Below are positions 1-5,960 of a DNA stretch of 12,900 bases, piece by piece. A program made the translations under genes and the position numbers. The stretch lies in assembly GCA_946887105.1 (NCBI GenBank), contig CAMPKJ010000140.1, positions 1 to 12,900 of the forward strand, written 5' to 3'. Below the pieces are notes generated by a model that saw only the letters and a list, made by a program, of their open reading frames with translations, was not told the DNA's origin and made no database searches. Origin of the DNA: an uncultured Acidobacteriota bacterium. Lineage in GTDB: Bacteria > Acidobacteriota > Thermoanaerobaculia > Gp7-AA8. Every line of letters begins with the position of its first letter. Within the stretch, counting starts at the first letter, position 1.

Positions 1-74
1 TTAGCTCTTCGTCTCTCCTAGGGGCGTCTTGTTCGTGACCGGCTATGCGCGCTTCAGCTCGATTATTGCTTGTT

Positions 75-78
75 GAGG
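75..78 (+). promoter_or_regulatory. Ribosome binding site for the GTG-initiated response regulator
   Basis: GAGG lies seven bases before the GTG at 86. It supports choosing this GTG, because no ATG in the same frame fits the conserved receiver N-terminus (ILIVDDD begins at residue 8). Confidence 0.6.
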
Positions 79-85
79 TGCTGGC

Positions 86-541
86 GTGACGATTCACCAG
101 CGACAGATCCTCATCGTCGACGACGATGCTTCGATTCGTACGCTGCTCCGTCTCGTCGCGGAGCGGCTGGGATACAGCGTCGATGTCGCCGCGGACGGCC
201 TCGACGCCTTGCGCCTGCTATCCGGGCACCGCTACGCCCTGGCCGTCATCGACCTGATGATGCCGCGCGTGAACGGTTACGAGCTCGTCGACGCGCTCCG
301 CCGCTTCCGGCATCGCCCCGCCGTCGTCATCGCCACCGCGATGACGGACTCGCTGGTCGGAATGCTCGACGCGGACGTGGTGCACTCGATCATTCGCAAG
401 CCGTTCGACATCGAGATGCTCGGCGCGCTGATGACGGCGATCGTGGACAGCAAGATCGCGGAGCAACTGGCGCAGGCGCAGGAGGCGGTTTCGGAGGATC
501 TGCTCGAGCTTCCCCCACCACCCCCGACCGAAGCGTCCTGA
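86..541 (+). CDS. Stand-alone receiver-domain response regulator
   Basis: This 151-residue protein is a single CheY-like receiver domain with no DNA-binding or enzymatic output domain. The acidic pair is D12/D13 in ILIVDDD. The phosphoacceptor is D56 in VIDLMMP, the switch threonine is T84, and the invariant lysine is K105 followed by cis-proline P106 (RKPF). After about residue 125 comes a short acidic, proline-rich tail ending LPPPPPTEAS. The start is GTG at 86, preceded by GAGG at 75-78 with a seven-base spacing. No partner kinase is in view, so the phosphodonor is unknown. It probably acts by phosphorylation-dependent protein contact in the cytoplasm. It converges on lptE with one base between the two stop codons. 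The receiver assignment is firm; the pathway it serves cannot be told from this window. Confidence 0.93.
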   Translation: MTIHQRQILIVDDDASIRTLLRLVAERLGYSVDVAADGLDALRLLSGHRYALAVIDLMMPRVNGYELVDALRRFRHRPAVVIATAMTDSLVGMLDADVVHSIIRKPFDIEMLGALMTAIVDSKIAEQLAQAQEAVSEDLLELPPPPPTEAS

Positions 542-542
542 A

Positions 543-1073
543 TCAGAACCCTTCGAGCAGGTTCGTCACCAGACCTTCCGCAAAGCGCACCGCGATCTCC
601 TGAATGGCGCGCGTTTCCTGGTCGAACGCATCGGTGTTGCCGAGGTTCACTTCATAGTCCTCGGTGAAGCGGTACTGATCGTTCTTCCACAGCACCTTGT
701 CTTCATTGCGGTGATCGACGAGCTCGATCTTGGCGGTGATGGAGATCTGGTAGCGCGTGGCGCGCCCCTGCTCGAACGCGATCGGAAAGATGTTGAAGCT
801 GTCGATCGAGCCGCGCAGGACGACGTGGGCTTGCTTAGGATCGTTGACCAGCTGCAGCCGGCCGCGCGAGACCAGCTCCTCCCCGACCGCCTGCGTGACG
901 CGCTGTTCGAGCTCGACGCGGGTGGTGCGGTTGACGAACGCCGGCACTTCGATGGTGCGGATCGAAGGGTCGAGAAAGTTGCTGCGGCCGACCAGCGCAT
1001 AGCCGCAGGCCGAGAGGAGACCGCCAGCGAAGGCGGACAAAAGGACGACACTGAGGAGAAGGAGCCGATTCAT
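543..1073 (-). CDS. lptE: LptE-like LPS-assembly lipoprotein
   Basis: This 176-residue lipoprotein has a hydrophobic signal (residues 4-20) and a lipobox LLSAC with the lipidated cysteine at C23, followed directly by GYAL, as is typical of LptE. The mature part carries the LptE pattern: an early segment on fibres and ties (RTIEVPAFVNRT), a middle segment with SxGRLQLV, and a beta-rich region RYQISITAKIELVD. LptE plugs the LptD barrel in the outer membrane and helps deliver lipopolysaccharide to the cell surface. Proximity to leuS agrees with this, since leuS-lptE order is known from proteobacteria; here one extra lipoprotein gene lies between them and holA does not follow. It starts 10 bases after the upstream gene's stop, with no clear Shine-Dalgarno, suggesting co-transcription. 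LptE sequences are divergent, so the call rests on the lipobox, size, pattern and context. Confidence 0.85.
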   Translation of the reverse strand: MNRLLLLSVVLLSAFAGGLLSACGYALVGRSNFLDPSIRTIEVPAFVNRTTRVELEQRVTQAVGEELVSRGRLQLVNDPKQAHVVLRGSIDSFNIFPIAFEQGRATRYQISITAKIELVDHRNEDKVLWKNDQYRFTEDYEVNLGNTDAFDQETRAIQEIAVRFAEGLVTNLLEGF

Positions 1074-1083
1074 CGCGCGCGCA

Positions 1084-1851
1084 TTATCGCCGATACGTCA
1101 CGCGCACGCCGAGATCGTCGAGCTTCTTGCTCTTCTCCATCTTCTCGAACGCGGCCAGGTCGTACTCCCAGATCAGCGTGTTCCCTTCGCGGCGCGTGGC
1201 GTTGTGCGAGACCACCGTGAACGGCGCGGTGATGCGATAGGCGACGCGCATCTTGCTGAAGGCGTCCTTCACCAGCTTCTCCGTCGCGGCGTCGAGCTTC
1301 GGCGCGTCCGCGGCCTGCTCCTTCACCGACTCGGTCGGGTTCTGCGGCTTGGTGCGGATGGTGATCGTGTCGCCCTTCTCGGAGAGCTCCAGCCCTTCGA
1401 ACGGCGAGTCGATGACGTTCTTCTGCGTCGGATCGCCGCCGCCCTTCGACGGCAGCTTCACGCCGACCAGATTGCTCAACTTCTTGAACGCGAACTTGAA
1501 GTCGGAGTCGACGCCGAAGTCGCGCTCCTTCGTGCCGTAACTGAGCAACGTCACGCCGTCAGGAAGCGCGTCTTCGATCTCTTTTCGCGTCGGCTCTTTG
1601 CTCTCGCTCTTCGTCGTCGACGACTTCTTGAACTCGGCCTTGGCCTTGGCCAGCTCCGCCGGCGTGATGGGGCCGGTCTTCCCTTCCATCTCGCGGCCGA
1701 ACTGCGCCATGACCACGACCATCGGCTCGACGTCGACGCCGAGGTGGAAGTCGGCGGTGCCGGACATGTCTTTCTGCAGATTGATGGATTGTTCGATCTC
1801 GAAACAGCCGGCCAGCAGCAACATCGACAGGACAGCGATGGTCTTTCTCAT
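1084..1851 (-). CDS. Uncharacterised lipoprotein, LppM-like
   Basis: This 255-residue protein starts MRKTIAVLSMLLLAGC, a short lipoprotein signal with lipobox LLAGC and lipidated cysteine C16. A longer start at 1923 in the same frame would put 24 charged residues in front of the signal, so it is rejected. ATG 1851-1849 overlaps the leuS TGA in an ATGA junction, which implies translational coupling. The early mature part (FEIEQSINLQKDMSGTADF) looks like the beta-strand opening of LppM/DUF3153-type lipoproteins. A Lys/Glu-rich stretch follows (about residues 72-95), and the C-terminal part holds further beta-like strands (YRITAPFTVVSHNA, TLIWEYDLAAF). No catalytic motif is visible. Its place between leuS and lptE suggests an envelope role, but that is only context. 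The LppM resemblance is by eye and uncertain. Confidence 0.8.
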   Translation of the reverse strand: MRKTIAVLSMLLLAGCFEIEQSINLQKDMSGTADFHLGVDVEPMVVVMAQFGREMEGKTGPITPAELAKAKAEFKKSSTTKSESKEPTRKEIEDALPDGVTLLSYGTKERDFGVDSDFKFAFKKLSNLVGVKLPSKGGGDPTQKNVIDSPFEGLELSEKGDTITIRTKPQNPTESVKEQAADAPKLDAATEKLVKDAFSKMRVAYRITAPFTVVSHNATRREGNTLIWEYDLAAFEKMEKSKKLDDLGVRVTYRR

Positions 1852-4400
1852 GCTTTCACCACAATGTTCACCAGTTTTCCGGGGACGTAGATCTTCTTCA
1901 CGACCTGACCGGCCGACACCCACGCCTGAATCTTCTCATTCGCCGCAACCGCGTCCCACACTTTCTGCTCGTCCGGCGGCGCCGCGACTTCCACCTGCCC
2001 GCGCAGCTTTCCGTTCACCTGCACCGCGATGACGACCGTGTCTTCCTGCATCAGCGCGGGATCGGCGACCGGCCATTGCGACGTGAGGATGAAGCCGTCA
2101 TTTCCGTAGATGGTCCAGAGCTCTTCGGTCATGTGCGGCGCGAACGGATGGAGGAGCTGCAGCAGCGTTTGGAATGCTTCGCGCAGCTCCGCGCCGCCGC
2201 CGGCCGCGACCGAATCGCCGAGCGTGTTCGAGAACTCCATCAGCGCGGAGATGGCGGTGTTGAACTCGAACCGTTCGATGCGGCCGGTGACGGCGTCGAT
2301 GGTCTGATGCATCTTGCGGGTGACCTGCGACGGCACGGCACCGTTCGGCGCGGCGTTGAGAATGGCCACGCCCATGTTCCAGACGCGCCCGAGGAATCGC
2401 CAGGCGCCGACGACGCCCTCGTCGGACCACGCCGCTTCTTTCTCCGGCGGCGCGATGAAGAGCGTGTACACGCGCTCCGTGTCCGCGCCATAACGCGCGA
2501 TCAACTCGTCCGGCGGCACGACGTTGAGGCGCGACTTCGACATCTTCGTGACCTCGGACGTCAGCAGCTCGTCCTGCCGGTACGGCTTCCCGTCGCGCCA
2601 TTGCACGTCGGCCGGCGAGACCCACGATCCGTGCATGTCCTTGAACCCTTCCTTCGTGATCACGCCCTGGTTGAAGAGACGCGTGAACGGCTCTTCGAAA
2701 TTCACCAGGCCCATGTCGAACAGCGTGCGCGTCATGAAGCGCGCGTAGAGCAGGTGCAGGATGGCGTGCTCGATACCGCCGATGTATTGGTCGACGGGCA
2801 GCCAGCGATTCACGAGCGCCGCGTCGAAGATCTTCGCGTCATCGCGCGGCGTGATGAAGCGGAGGAAGTACCACGACGAATCCATGAACGTGTCCATGGT
2901 GTCGGTCTCGCGTCGCGCGGCCGCGTTGCACTGCGGACACGGGACATTCACGAATCCCTCGTGATTCGCGAGTGGGTTGCCTTCCCGGCCGGTGAACGCG
3001 ACATCGAGCGGCAGCTTGACGGGCAGCTGATTGTCGGGCACCGGCACGAGGCCGCAAGCCTCGCAGTAGATCATCGGGATGGGCGTGCCCCAGTACCGCT
3101 GGCGCGAGATCAGCCAGTCGCGGAGACGGTAACGGACCGTCCCCTTACCGATGCCGCGCTCTTCGATGATGCCGATGATCTTCTCGATCGCCTTCGGCAC
3201 CGGCAGTCCGTCGATCGGACCGGAGTTGACCGCAACGCCGCTCTCGTCCTTGAACGTGAACGCCTCGATCATGGCATTCGCGTCCATCGATTCGCCGGTG
3301 GCCGGAGCGACGACGATGCGGATCGGCAGTCCGTACTGCTTCGCGAATTCGAAATCGCGCTGATCGTGCGCGGGCACGGACATGATCGCGCCGGTGCCGT
3401 ACTGCGGCAGCACGAAGTTGCCGAGCCAGATCGGGATCTCTTCGTTCGTGAACGGATTGAGGGCGGTCTTGCCGGTGAAGCGTCCTTCCTTCCCCGCCTC
3501 CTGCCGTTCCAGCGCCGACTGATTGCGGACGCTGGTGATCCACGCCTCGATCTCCTCGCGGTCGGGGCGGTCGCCGATGAGCTTCGGCACGTCGGGATGC
3601 TCGGGCGCGATGACCATGAAGGTCGCGCCGAAGATGGTGTCGGGCCGGGTGGTGAAGATGCGGATCGAGTGTCCGAGAACCGGCACCGGGAACTCGACGT
3701 CGGCGCCGAGCGAGCGGCCGATCCAGTTCCGCTGCATCAGCTTCACTTTCTCGGGCCAGTGCTCGAGCGTGTCCAGGCCGGCGTCGAGGCGATCGGCGTA
3801 CTCGGTGATCTTGAGGAACCATTGCGAGAGCTCGCGCTGCTCGACCAGCGCGCCGCATCGCTCGCAACGCCCGTCGACGACCTGTTCGTTGGCCAGCACG
3901 GTCAGATCCTGCGGGCACCAGTTCACCGGAGCGGTGCCGCGATACGCGAGGCCGCGCTTGTAGAGCTGCAGGAAGAGCCACTGGTTCCAGCGGTAGTACT
4001 CGGGCTCGCAGGAGGCGATCTCTTTCGACCAGTCGTAGAGGATGCCCCAGCGCGCGAACTGGGCCTTCATGCGCGCGATGTTGGCGAGAGTCCACTCGCG
4101 CGGATGCGTGCCGCGCTTGATGGCCGCGTTCTCGGCGGGCAAGCCGAACGCGTCCCAGCCCATCGGGTTGAGCGCCGCGCGTCCCTGCATGCGGAAGTAG
4201 CGATAGACCGCGTCGCCGAGGATGTAGTTGCGCCCGTGACCGACATGGAGATCGCCGGACGGGTACGGAAACATGTTCAGCATGTACAGCTTGTCGGACG
4301 CCTTGGATGTGGGAAGCGCGTTGACGTCGATCTCCGCGACGCGCGCCTCGGCCCATCGCTGCTGCCACTTCGATTCGATGTCGGTGGGTCGGTATTGCAT
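1848..4400 (-). CDS. leuS: Leucyl-tRNA synthetase
   Basis: This is a full-length class Ia synthetase of 850 residues, close to the E. coli length of 860. It attaches leucine to tRNA-Leu using ATP in the cytoplasm. The HIGH signature is H52-V-G-H55, after MFPYPSGDL. The KMSKS loop is K619-S623. The inserted CP1 editing domain carries the threonine-rich TTRPDT (T250-T255) and MSVPAHDQRD (from M340), which contains the conserved editing aspartates, so proofreading against isoleucine-like errors should be intact. Cysteine pairs in WCPQD and CERCG, and in YCEACG and CPQC, suggest zinc-binding elements. DTFMDSSWYFLRF is a typical family segment. The C-terminal anticodon and tRNA-binding region is present to the end. 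dtd lies 46 bases upstream on the same strand and the lipoprotein gene overlaps its stop. No Shine-Dalgarno is seen before the ATG. Confidence 0.98.
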   Translation of the reverse strand: MQYRPTDIESKWQQRWAEARVAEIDVNALPTSKASDKLYMLNMFPYPSGDLHVGHGRNYILGDAVYRYFRMQGRAALNPMGWDAFGLPAENAAIKRGTHPREWTLANIARMKAQFARWGILYDWSKEIASCEPEYYRWNQWLFLQLYKRGLAYRGTAPVNWCPQDLTVLANEQVVDGRCERCGALVEQRELSQWFLKITEYADRLDAGLDTLEHWPEKVKLMQRNWIGRSLGADVEFPVPVLGHSIRIFTTRPDTIFGATFMVIAPEHPDVPKLIGDRPDREEIEAWITSVRNQSALERQEAGKEGRFTGKTALNPFTNEEIPIWLGNFVLPQYGTGAIMSVPAHDQRDFEFAKQYGLPIRIVVAPATGESMDANAMIEAFTFKDESGVAVNSGPIDGLPVPKAIEKIIGIIEERGIGKGTVRYRLRDWLISRQRYWGTPIPMIYCEACGLVPVPDNQLPVKLPLDVAFTGREGNPLANHEGFVNVPCPQCNAAARRETDTMDTFMDSSWYFLRFITPRDDAKIFDAALVNRWLPVDQYIGGIEHAILHLLYARFMTRTLFDMGLVNFEEPFTRLFNQGVITKEGFKDMHGSWVSPADVQWRDGKPYRQDELLTSEVTKMSKSRLNVVPPDELIARYGADTERVYTLFIAPPEKEAAWSDEGVVGAWRFLGRVWNMGVAILNAAPNGAVPSQVTRKMHQTIDAVTGRIERFEFNTAISALMEFSNTLGDSVAAGGGAELREAFQTLLQLLHPFAPHMTEELWTIYGNDGFILTSQWPVADPALMQEDTVVIAVQVNGKLRGQVEVAAPPDEQKVWDAVAANEKIQAWVSAGQVVKKIYVPGKLVNIVVKA

Positions 4401-4410
4401 GAGGTGCGGG

Positions 4411-4416
4411 AGTATA
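4411..4416 (-). promoter_or_regulatory. Candidate -10 box TATACT for leuS
   Basis: Read on the minus strand, TATACT ends 10 bases before the leuS ATG. If used, transcription would begin only two to four bases before the start codon, giving an almost leaderless mRNA; this agrees with the lack of a Shine-Dalgarno. No convincing -35 hexamer was found 16-18 bases upstream, so this is a candidate only. Confidence 0.35.
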
Positions 4417-4417
4417 G

Positions 4418-4439
4418 CGAACGCGCTTTGGCGCGCTCG
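4418..4439 (-). other. GC-rich hairpin between dtd and leuS
   Basis: In minus-strand RNA the nine-base arms CGAGCGCGC and GCGCGUUCG pair around a CAAA loop. The single non-Watson-Crick pair is G-U in the minus-strand RNA but A-C on the plus strand, which suggests the structure is meant for the dtd/leuS transcript. No U-run follows; the next bases are C and the TATACT box. It could pause or terminate dtd transcription, or simply be a GC-rich coincidence. Confidence 0.4.
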
Positions 4440-4446
4440 GGATCAG

Positions 4447-4881
4447 TCACGGCCACACAAACGTGACCGGCCCATCATTCTCCAACGCCACCACCATCAT
4501 TTCCCGGAACCGCCCCGTCTTCACCTCGAGCCCCGTGCTCGCGAGCTCGCGGAGGAAGTGCTCGAAGAGCGCTTTCGCGCAACCCGGCTCTTCGGCGTTG
4601 TCGAAGCTCGGGCGTCTTCCTCTCGCCAGCGAGCCGGCCAGCGTGAATTGAGAGACGGCCAGGATGGCGCCGCCCGCTTCGGCGACGTCGCGATTCATCT
4701 TGCCGGCGTCGTCGCTGAAGATGCGCAGTTCGCGGATCTTCTTCGCGGCCTCGCTCATCGTCGCTTCGCCGTCGCCTTTTTCGACTGCGGCGAGGACGAG
4801 CAATCCATGTGCGATCTCCGAGACCAACTCGTTGCCGACCGTCACGGATGCGCGTCGAACGCGCTGGATCACGCACTTCAT
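4447..4881 (-). CDS. dtd: D-aminoacyl-tRNA deacylase
   Basis: This 144-residue protein matches DTD in length and along its whole sequence. DTD hydrolyses D-aminoacyl-tRNAs (and Gly-tRNA-Ala) in the cytoplasm, freeing tRNA and keeping D-amino acids out of protein. The N-terminus MKCVIQRVRRASVTV is characteristic. The two active-site motifs are present: SQFTL (S77-L81, with T80) and NDGPVT (N135-T140), whose Gly-Pro pair forms the chirality-checking cross-subunit site in the homodimer. The order dtd-leuS on one strand groups two tRNA-charging functions; 46 bases with a hairpin and a -10-like box separate them, so they may be only partly co-transcribed. ssb diverges from it 59 bases away. No Shine-Dalgarno precedes the ATG. 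Assignment is firm. Confidence 0.97.
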   Translation of the reverse strand: MKCVIQRVRRASVTVGNELVSEIAHGLLVLAAVEKGDGEATMSEAAKKIRELRIFSDDAGKMNRDVAEAGGAILAVSQFTLAGSLARGRRPSFDNAEEPGCAKALFEHFLRELASTGLEVKTGRFREMMVVALENDGPVTFVWP

Positions 4882-4890
4882 GAGGCGCGG

Positions 4891-4919
4891 ATTCTACTCG
4901 CGGGAGAAAAGGTTAGAAT
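4891..4919. promoter_or_regulatory. Divergent dtd/ssb promoter region with two opposed TAGAAT boxes
   Basis: The 59-base gap holds TAGAAT on the minus strand (4896-4891), nine bases before the dtd ATG, and TAGAAT on the plus strand (4914-4919), 21 bases before the ssb ATG. Together they form an inverted repeat, ATTCTA-N17-TAGAAT. Each looks like a -10 element for the gene it faces. Neither has a recognisable -35 hexamer; each -10 lies about where the other's -35 would be. Positions are exact; promoter function is inferred. Confidence 0.45.
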
Positions 4920-4932
4920 CGCGCGTTTCGTA

Positions 4933-4938
4933 AGGGAG
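4933..4938 (+). promoter_or_regulatory. Shine-Dalgarno of ssb
   Basis: AGGGAG lies just before two consecutive ATG codons at 4941 and 4944. Its spacing is two bases to the first and five to the second, so the second ATG may be the true start, giving an N-terminus MINKVILVG like that of most SSB proteins. Confidence 0.6.
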
Positions 4939-4940
4939 AA

Positions 4941-5393
4941 ATGATGATCAACAAAGTCATTCTCGTCGGGCGCCTGGGCAAAGATCCGGAGATCCGCTCG
5001 ACGCCGGGAGGCACCTCCGTCGCCAAGTTCACGCTCGCGACCGATGAGCGCTTCACCGACAAGGCGGGCGAACGCCAGGAGCGCACCGAGTGGCACAACA
5101 TCACCGCGTGGGGCAAGCTCGGCGAGATCTGCGGGCAGTATCTGAAGAAGGGCAAGCTGGTCTACATCGAAGGCTCGATCCGCACGGACAGCTGGGACGA
5201 CAAGGAATCGGGCCAGAAGAAGTACCGCACCGAGATCGTCGCAAAAGACATGAAGATGCTCGACCGGCGCGGGGATGAAGGCGGCGGTGGCGGCGGTTAC
5301 AGCGGTGGCGGCGGCGGTTACCAGTCGCGCGGCGCGAAGCCGGGACCAGGTCCGGACATGGGTCCGGATGACGACGAAGACGTTCCGTTTTAG
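4941..5393 (+). CDS. ssb: Single-stranded DNA-binding protein
   Basis: This 150-residue SSB (149 if the second ATG is used) has the usual three parts. An N-terminal OB fold (about residues 2-108) opens with INKVILVGRLGKDPE and contains TEWHNI and SGQKKY motifs, with DNA-stacking aromatics likely at W51, W57 and W85. A flexible glycine-rich linker follows (about 115-135), built on two GGGGGGY-like stretches. The acidic tail ends DDDEDVPF, the tip that docks SSB-interacting proteins of replication, recombination and repair. It binds ssDNA as a tetramer. It diverges from dtd and is probably co-transcribed with the SEC-C gene 21 bases downstream. Nothing essential is missing; the call is firm. 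Confidence 0.98.
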   Translation: MMINKVILVGRLGKDPEIRSTPGGTSVAKFTLATDERFTDKAGERQERTEWHNITAWGKLGEICGQYLKKGKLVYIEGSIRTDSWDDKESGQKKYRTEIVAKDMKMLDRRGDEGGGGGGYSGGGGGYQSRGAKPGPGPDMGPDDDEDVPF

Positions 5394-5404
5394 AGAACCG
5401 TTCT

Positions 5405-5410
5405 AGGAGA
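5405..5410 (+). promoter_or_regulatory. Shine-Dalgarno of the SEC-C membrane protein
   Basis: AGGAGA lies four bases before the ATG at 5415. It is one of the clearest ribosome binding sites in the window and supports this start, which places the SEC-C motif at the very N-terminus. Confidence 0.7.
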
Positions 5411-5414
5411 ATCG

Positions 5415-5861
5415 ATGCGGGTCGGTAGAAACGAGACGTGCCCCTGCGGAAGCGGGAAGAAGTTCAAGGGTTGCTGCGAGGGGAAGAAGGCGGTGCCGAA
5501 AGGTCTGCTGATGCTGCTCGCGGCGTTCATCCTCATCGCGGGAGTGGCGTTCTTTCCACGCGAGACGGAGTCATCCACGAGCTCGGCCTCTTCGGCTCCC
5601 GCACCCGTTCGTACCACACGCCCGGGACCACAGCCGGGGCCGGCTCCTCCCGGCAAGGTGTGGTCGGTGGAGCACGGTCACTGGCACGACGTGGCCGCCT
5701 CGCCCGGAAATCAGTCCTCGTCCCCGATCAAGATCGAACAGACGTCAGGTGTTCCGCTGACGCCGACCGTCGGAAACAACGTGCCACAGCCCGCCGGTCC
5801 CGTTCCGGCCGGCAAGGTGTGGTCGCCCGAACACGGGCACTGGCACGACAAGCCTCGGTGA
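5415..5861 (+). CDS. SEC-C zinc-motif membrane protein with duplicated GKVWSxEHGHWHD motif
   Basis: This 148-residue protein has three parts. Residues 3-21 form a SEC-C motif, VGRNETCPCGSGKKFKGCC, whose C9, C11, C20 and C21 are the expected zinc ligands; the same motif ends SecA and occurs in many small proteins. Residues 30-47 are one hydrophobic helix, preceded by lysines K24, K25 and K29, so the positive-inside rule puts SEC-C in the cytoplasm and the rest outside. The Ser/Pro-rich remainder carries the motif twice, PPGKVWSVEHGHWHD (78-92) and PAGKVWSPEHGHWHD (131-145). Three histidines per copy could bind metal, but that is inference. No enzyme domain is visible and the function is unknown. 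It follows ssb by 21 bases, so it is probably in the same transcript. The SEC-C identification is firm, the topology likely. Confidence 0.85.
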   Translation: MRVGRNETCPCGSGKKFKGCCEGKKAVPKGLLMLLAAFILIAGVAFFPRETESSTSSASSAPAPVRTTRPGPQPGPAPPGKVWSVEHGHWHDVAASPGNQSSSPIKIEQTSGVPLTPTVGNNVPQPAGPVPAGKVWSPEHGHWHDKPR

Positions 5862-5960
5862 GAGTTCCTCGGGGTTCCTCGGCAGTTCCTCGGCGTTCCT
5901 CGGAGTAGGCTCGCGCCGAGGAACTCCGAGGAACCGAGGAACCGAGGAACCGAGGAACTC
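5862..5960. repeat. Inverted array of GTTCCTCGG units filling a convergent intergenic gap
   Basis: The 99 bases between the SEC-C stop and the DinB-like stop are almost wholly repeat. GTTCCTCGG occurs at 5864, 5874, 5885 and 5895. Its complement CCGAGGAAC starts at 5916, 5926, 5934, 5942 and 5950, the last four overlapping by one base to give an eight-base period. A 12-base spacer (5904-5915) separates the halves. The outermost arms, 5861-5872 and 5950-5961, pair perfectly over 12 bases and reach into both stop codons. The array can form a long, multi-register hairpin on either strand. Lying between converging genes, it may act as a two-way terminator, though no T-run is present. A second array of the same unit lies at 8834-8922. 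Confidence 0.9.

Noticed and set aside
1852..1923. Longer N-terminus for the lipoprotein gene, starting GTG at 1923
   Set aside because: It would add 24 charged residues before an otherwise ideal lipoprotein signal and lie wholly inside leuS; the ATG at 1851 gives a standard ATGA overlap.
2076..4466. Plus-strand open frame of 796 codons opposite leuS
   Set aside because: It mirrors leuS in the opposite strand, is rich in Arg/Asp/Val/Glu/Leu/Ala as expected of a high-GC shadow, and shows no domain. leuS is unmistakable.
5281..5330. GGCGGT-rich tandem stretch in ssb
   Set aside because: It encodes the ordinary glycine-rich linker of SSB proteins.
5394..5404. Small palindrome AGAAC-C-GTTCT between ssb and the SEC-C gene
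   Set aside because: Five-base arms with a one-base centre are too short for a terminator and easily arise by chance; no second copy was seen.
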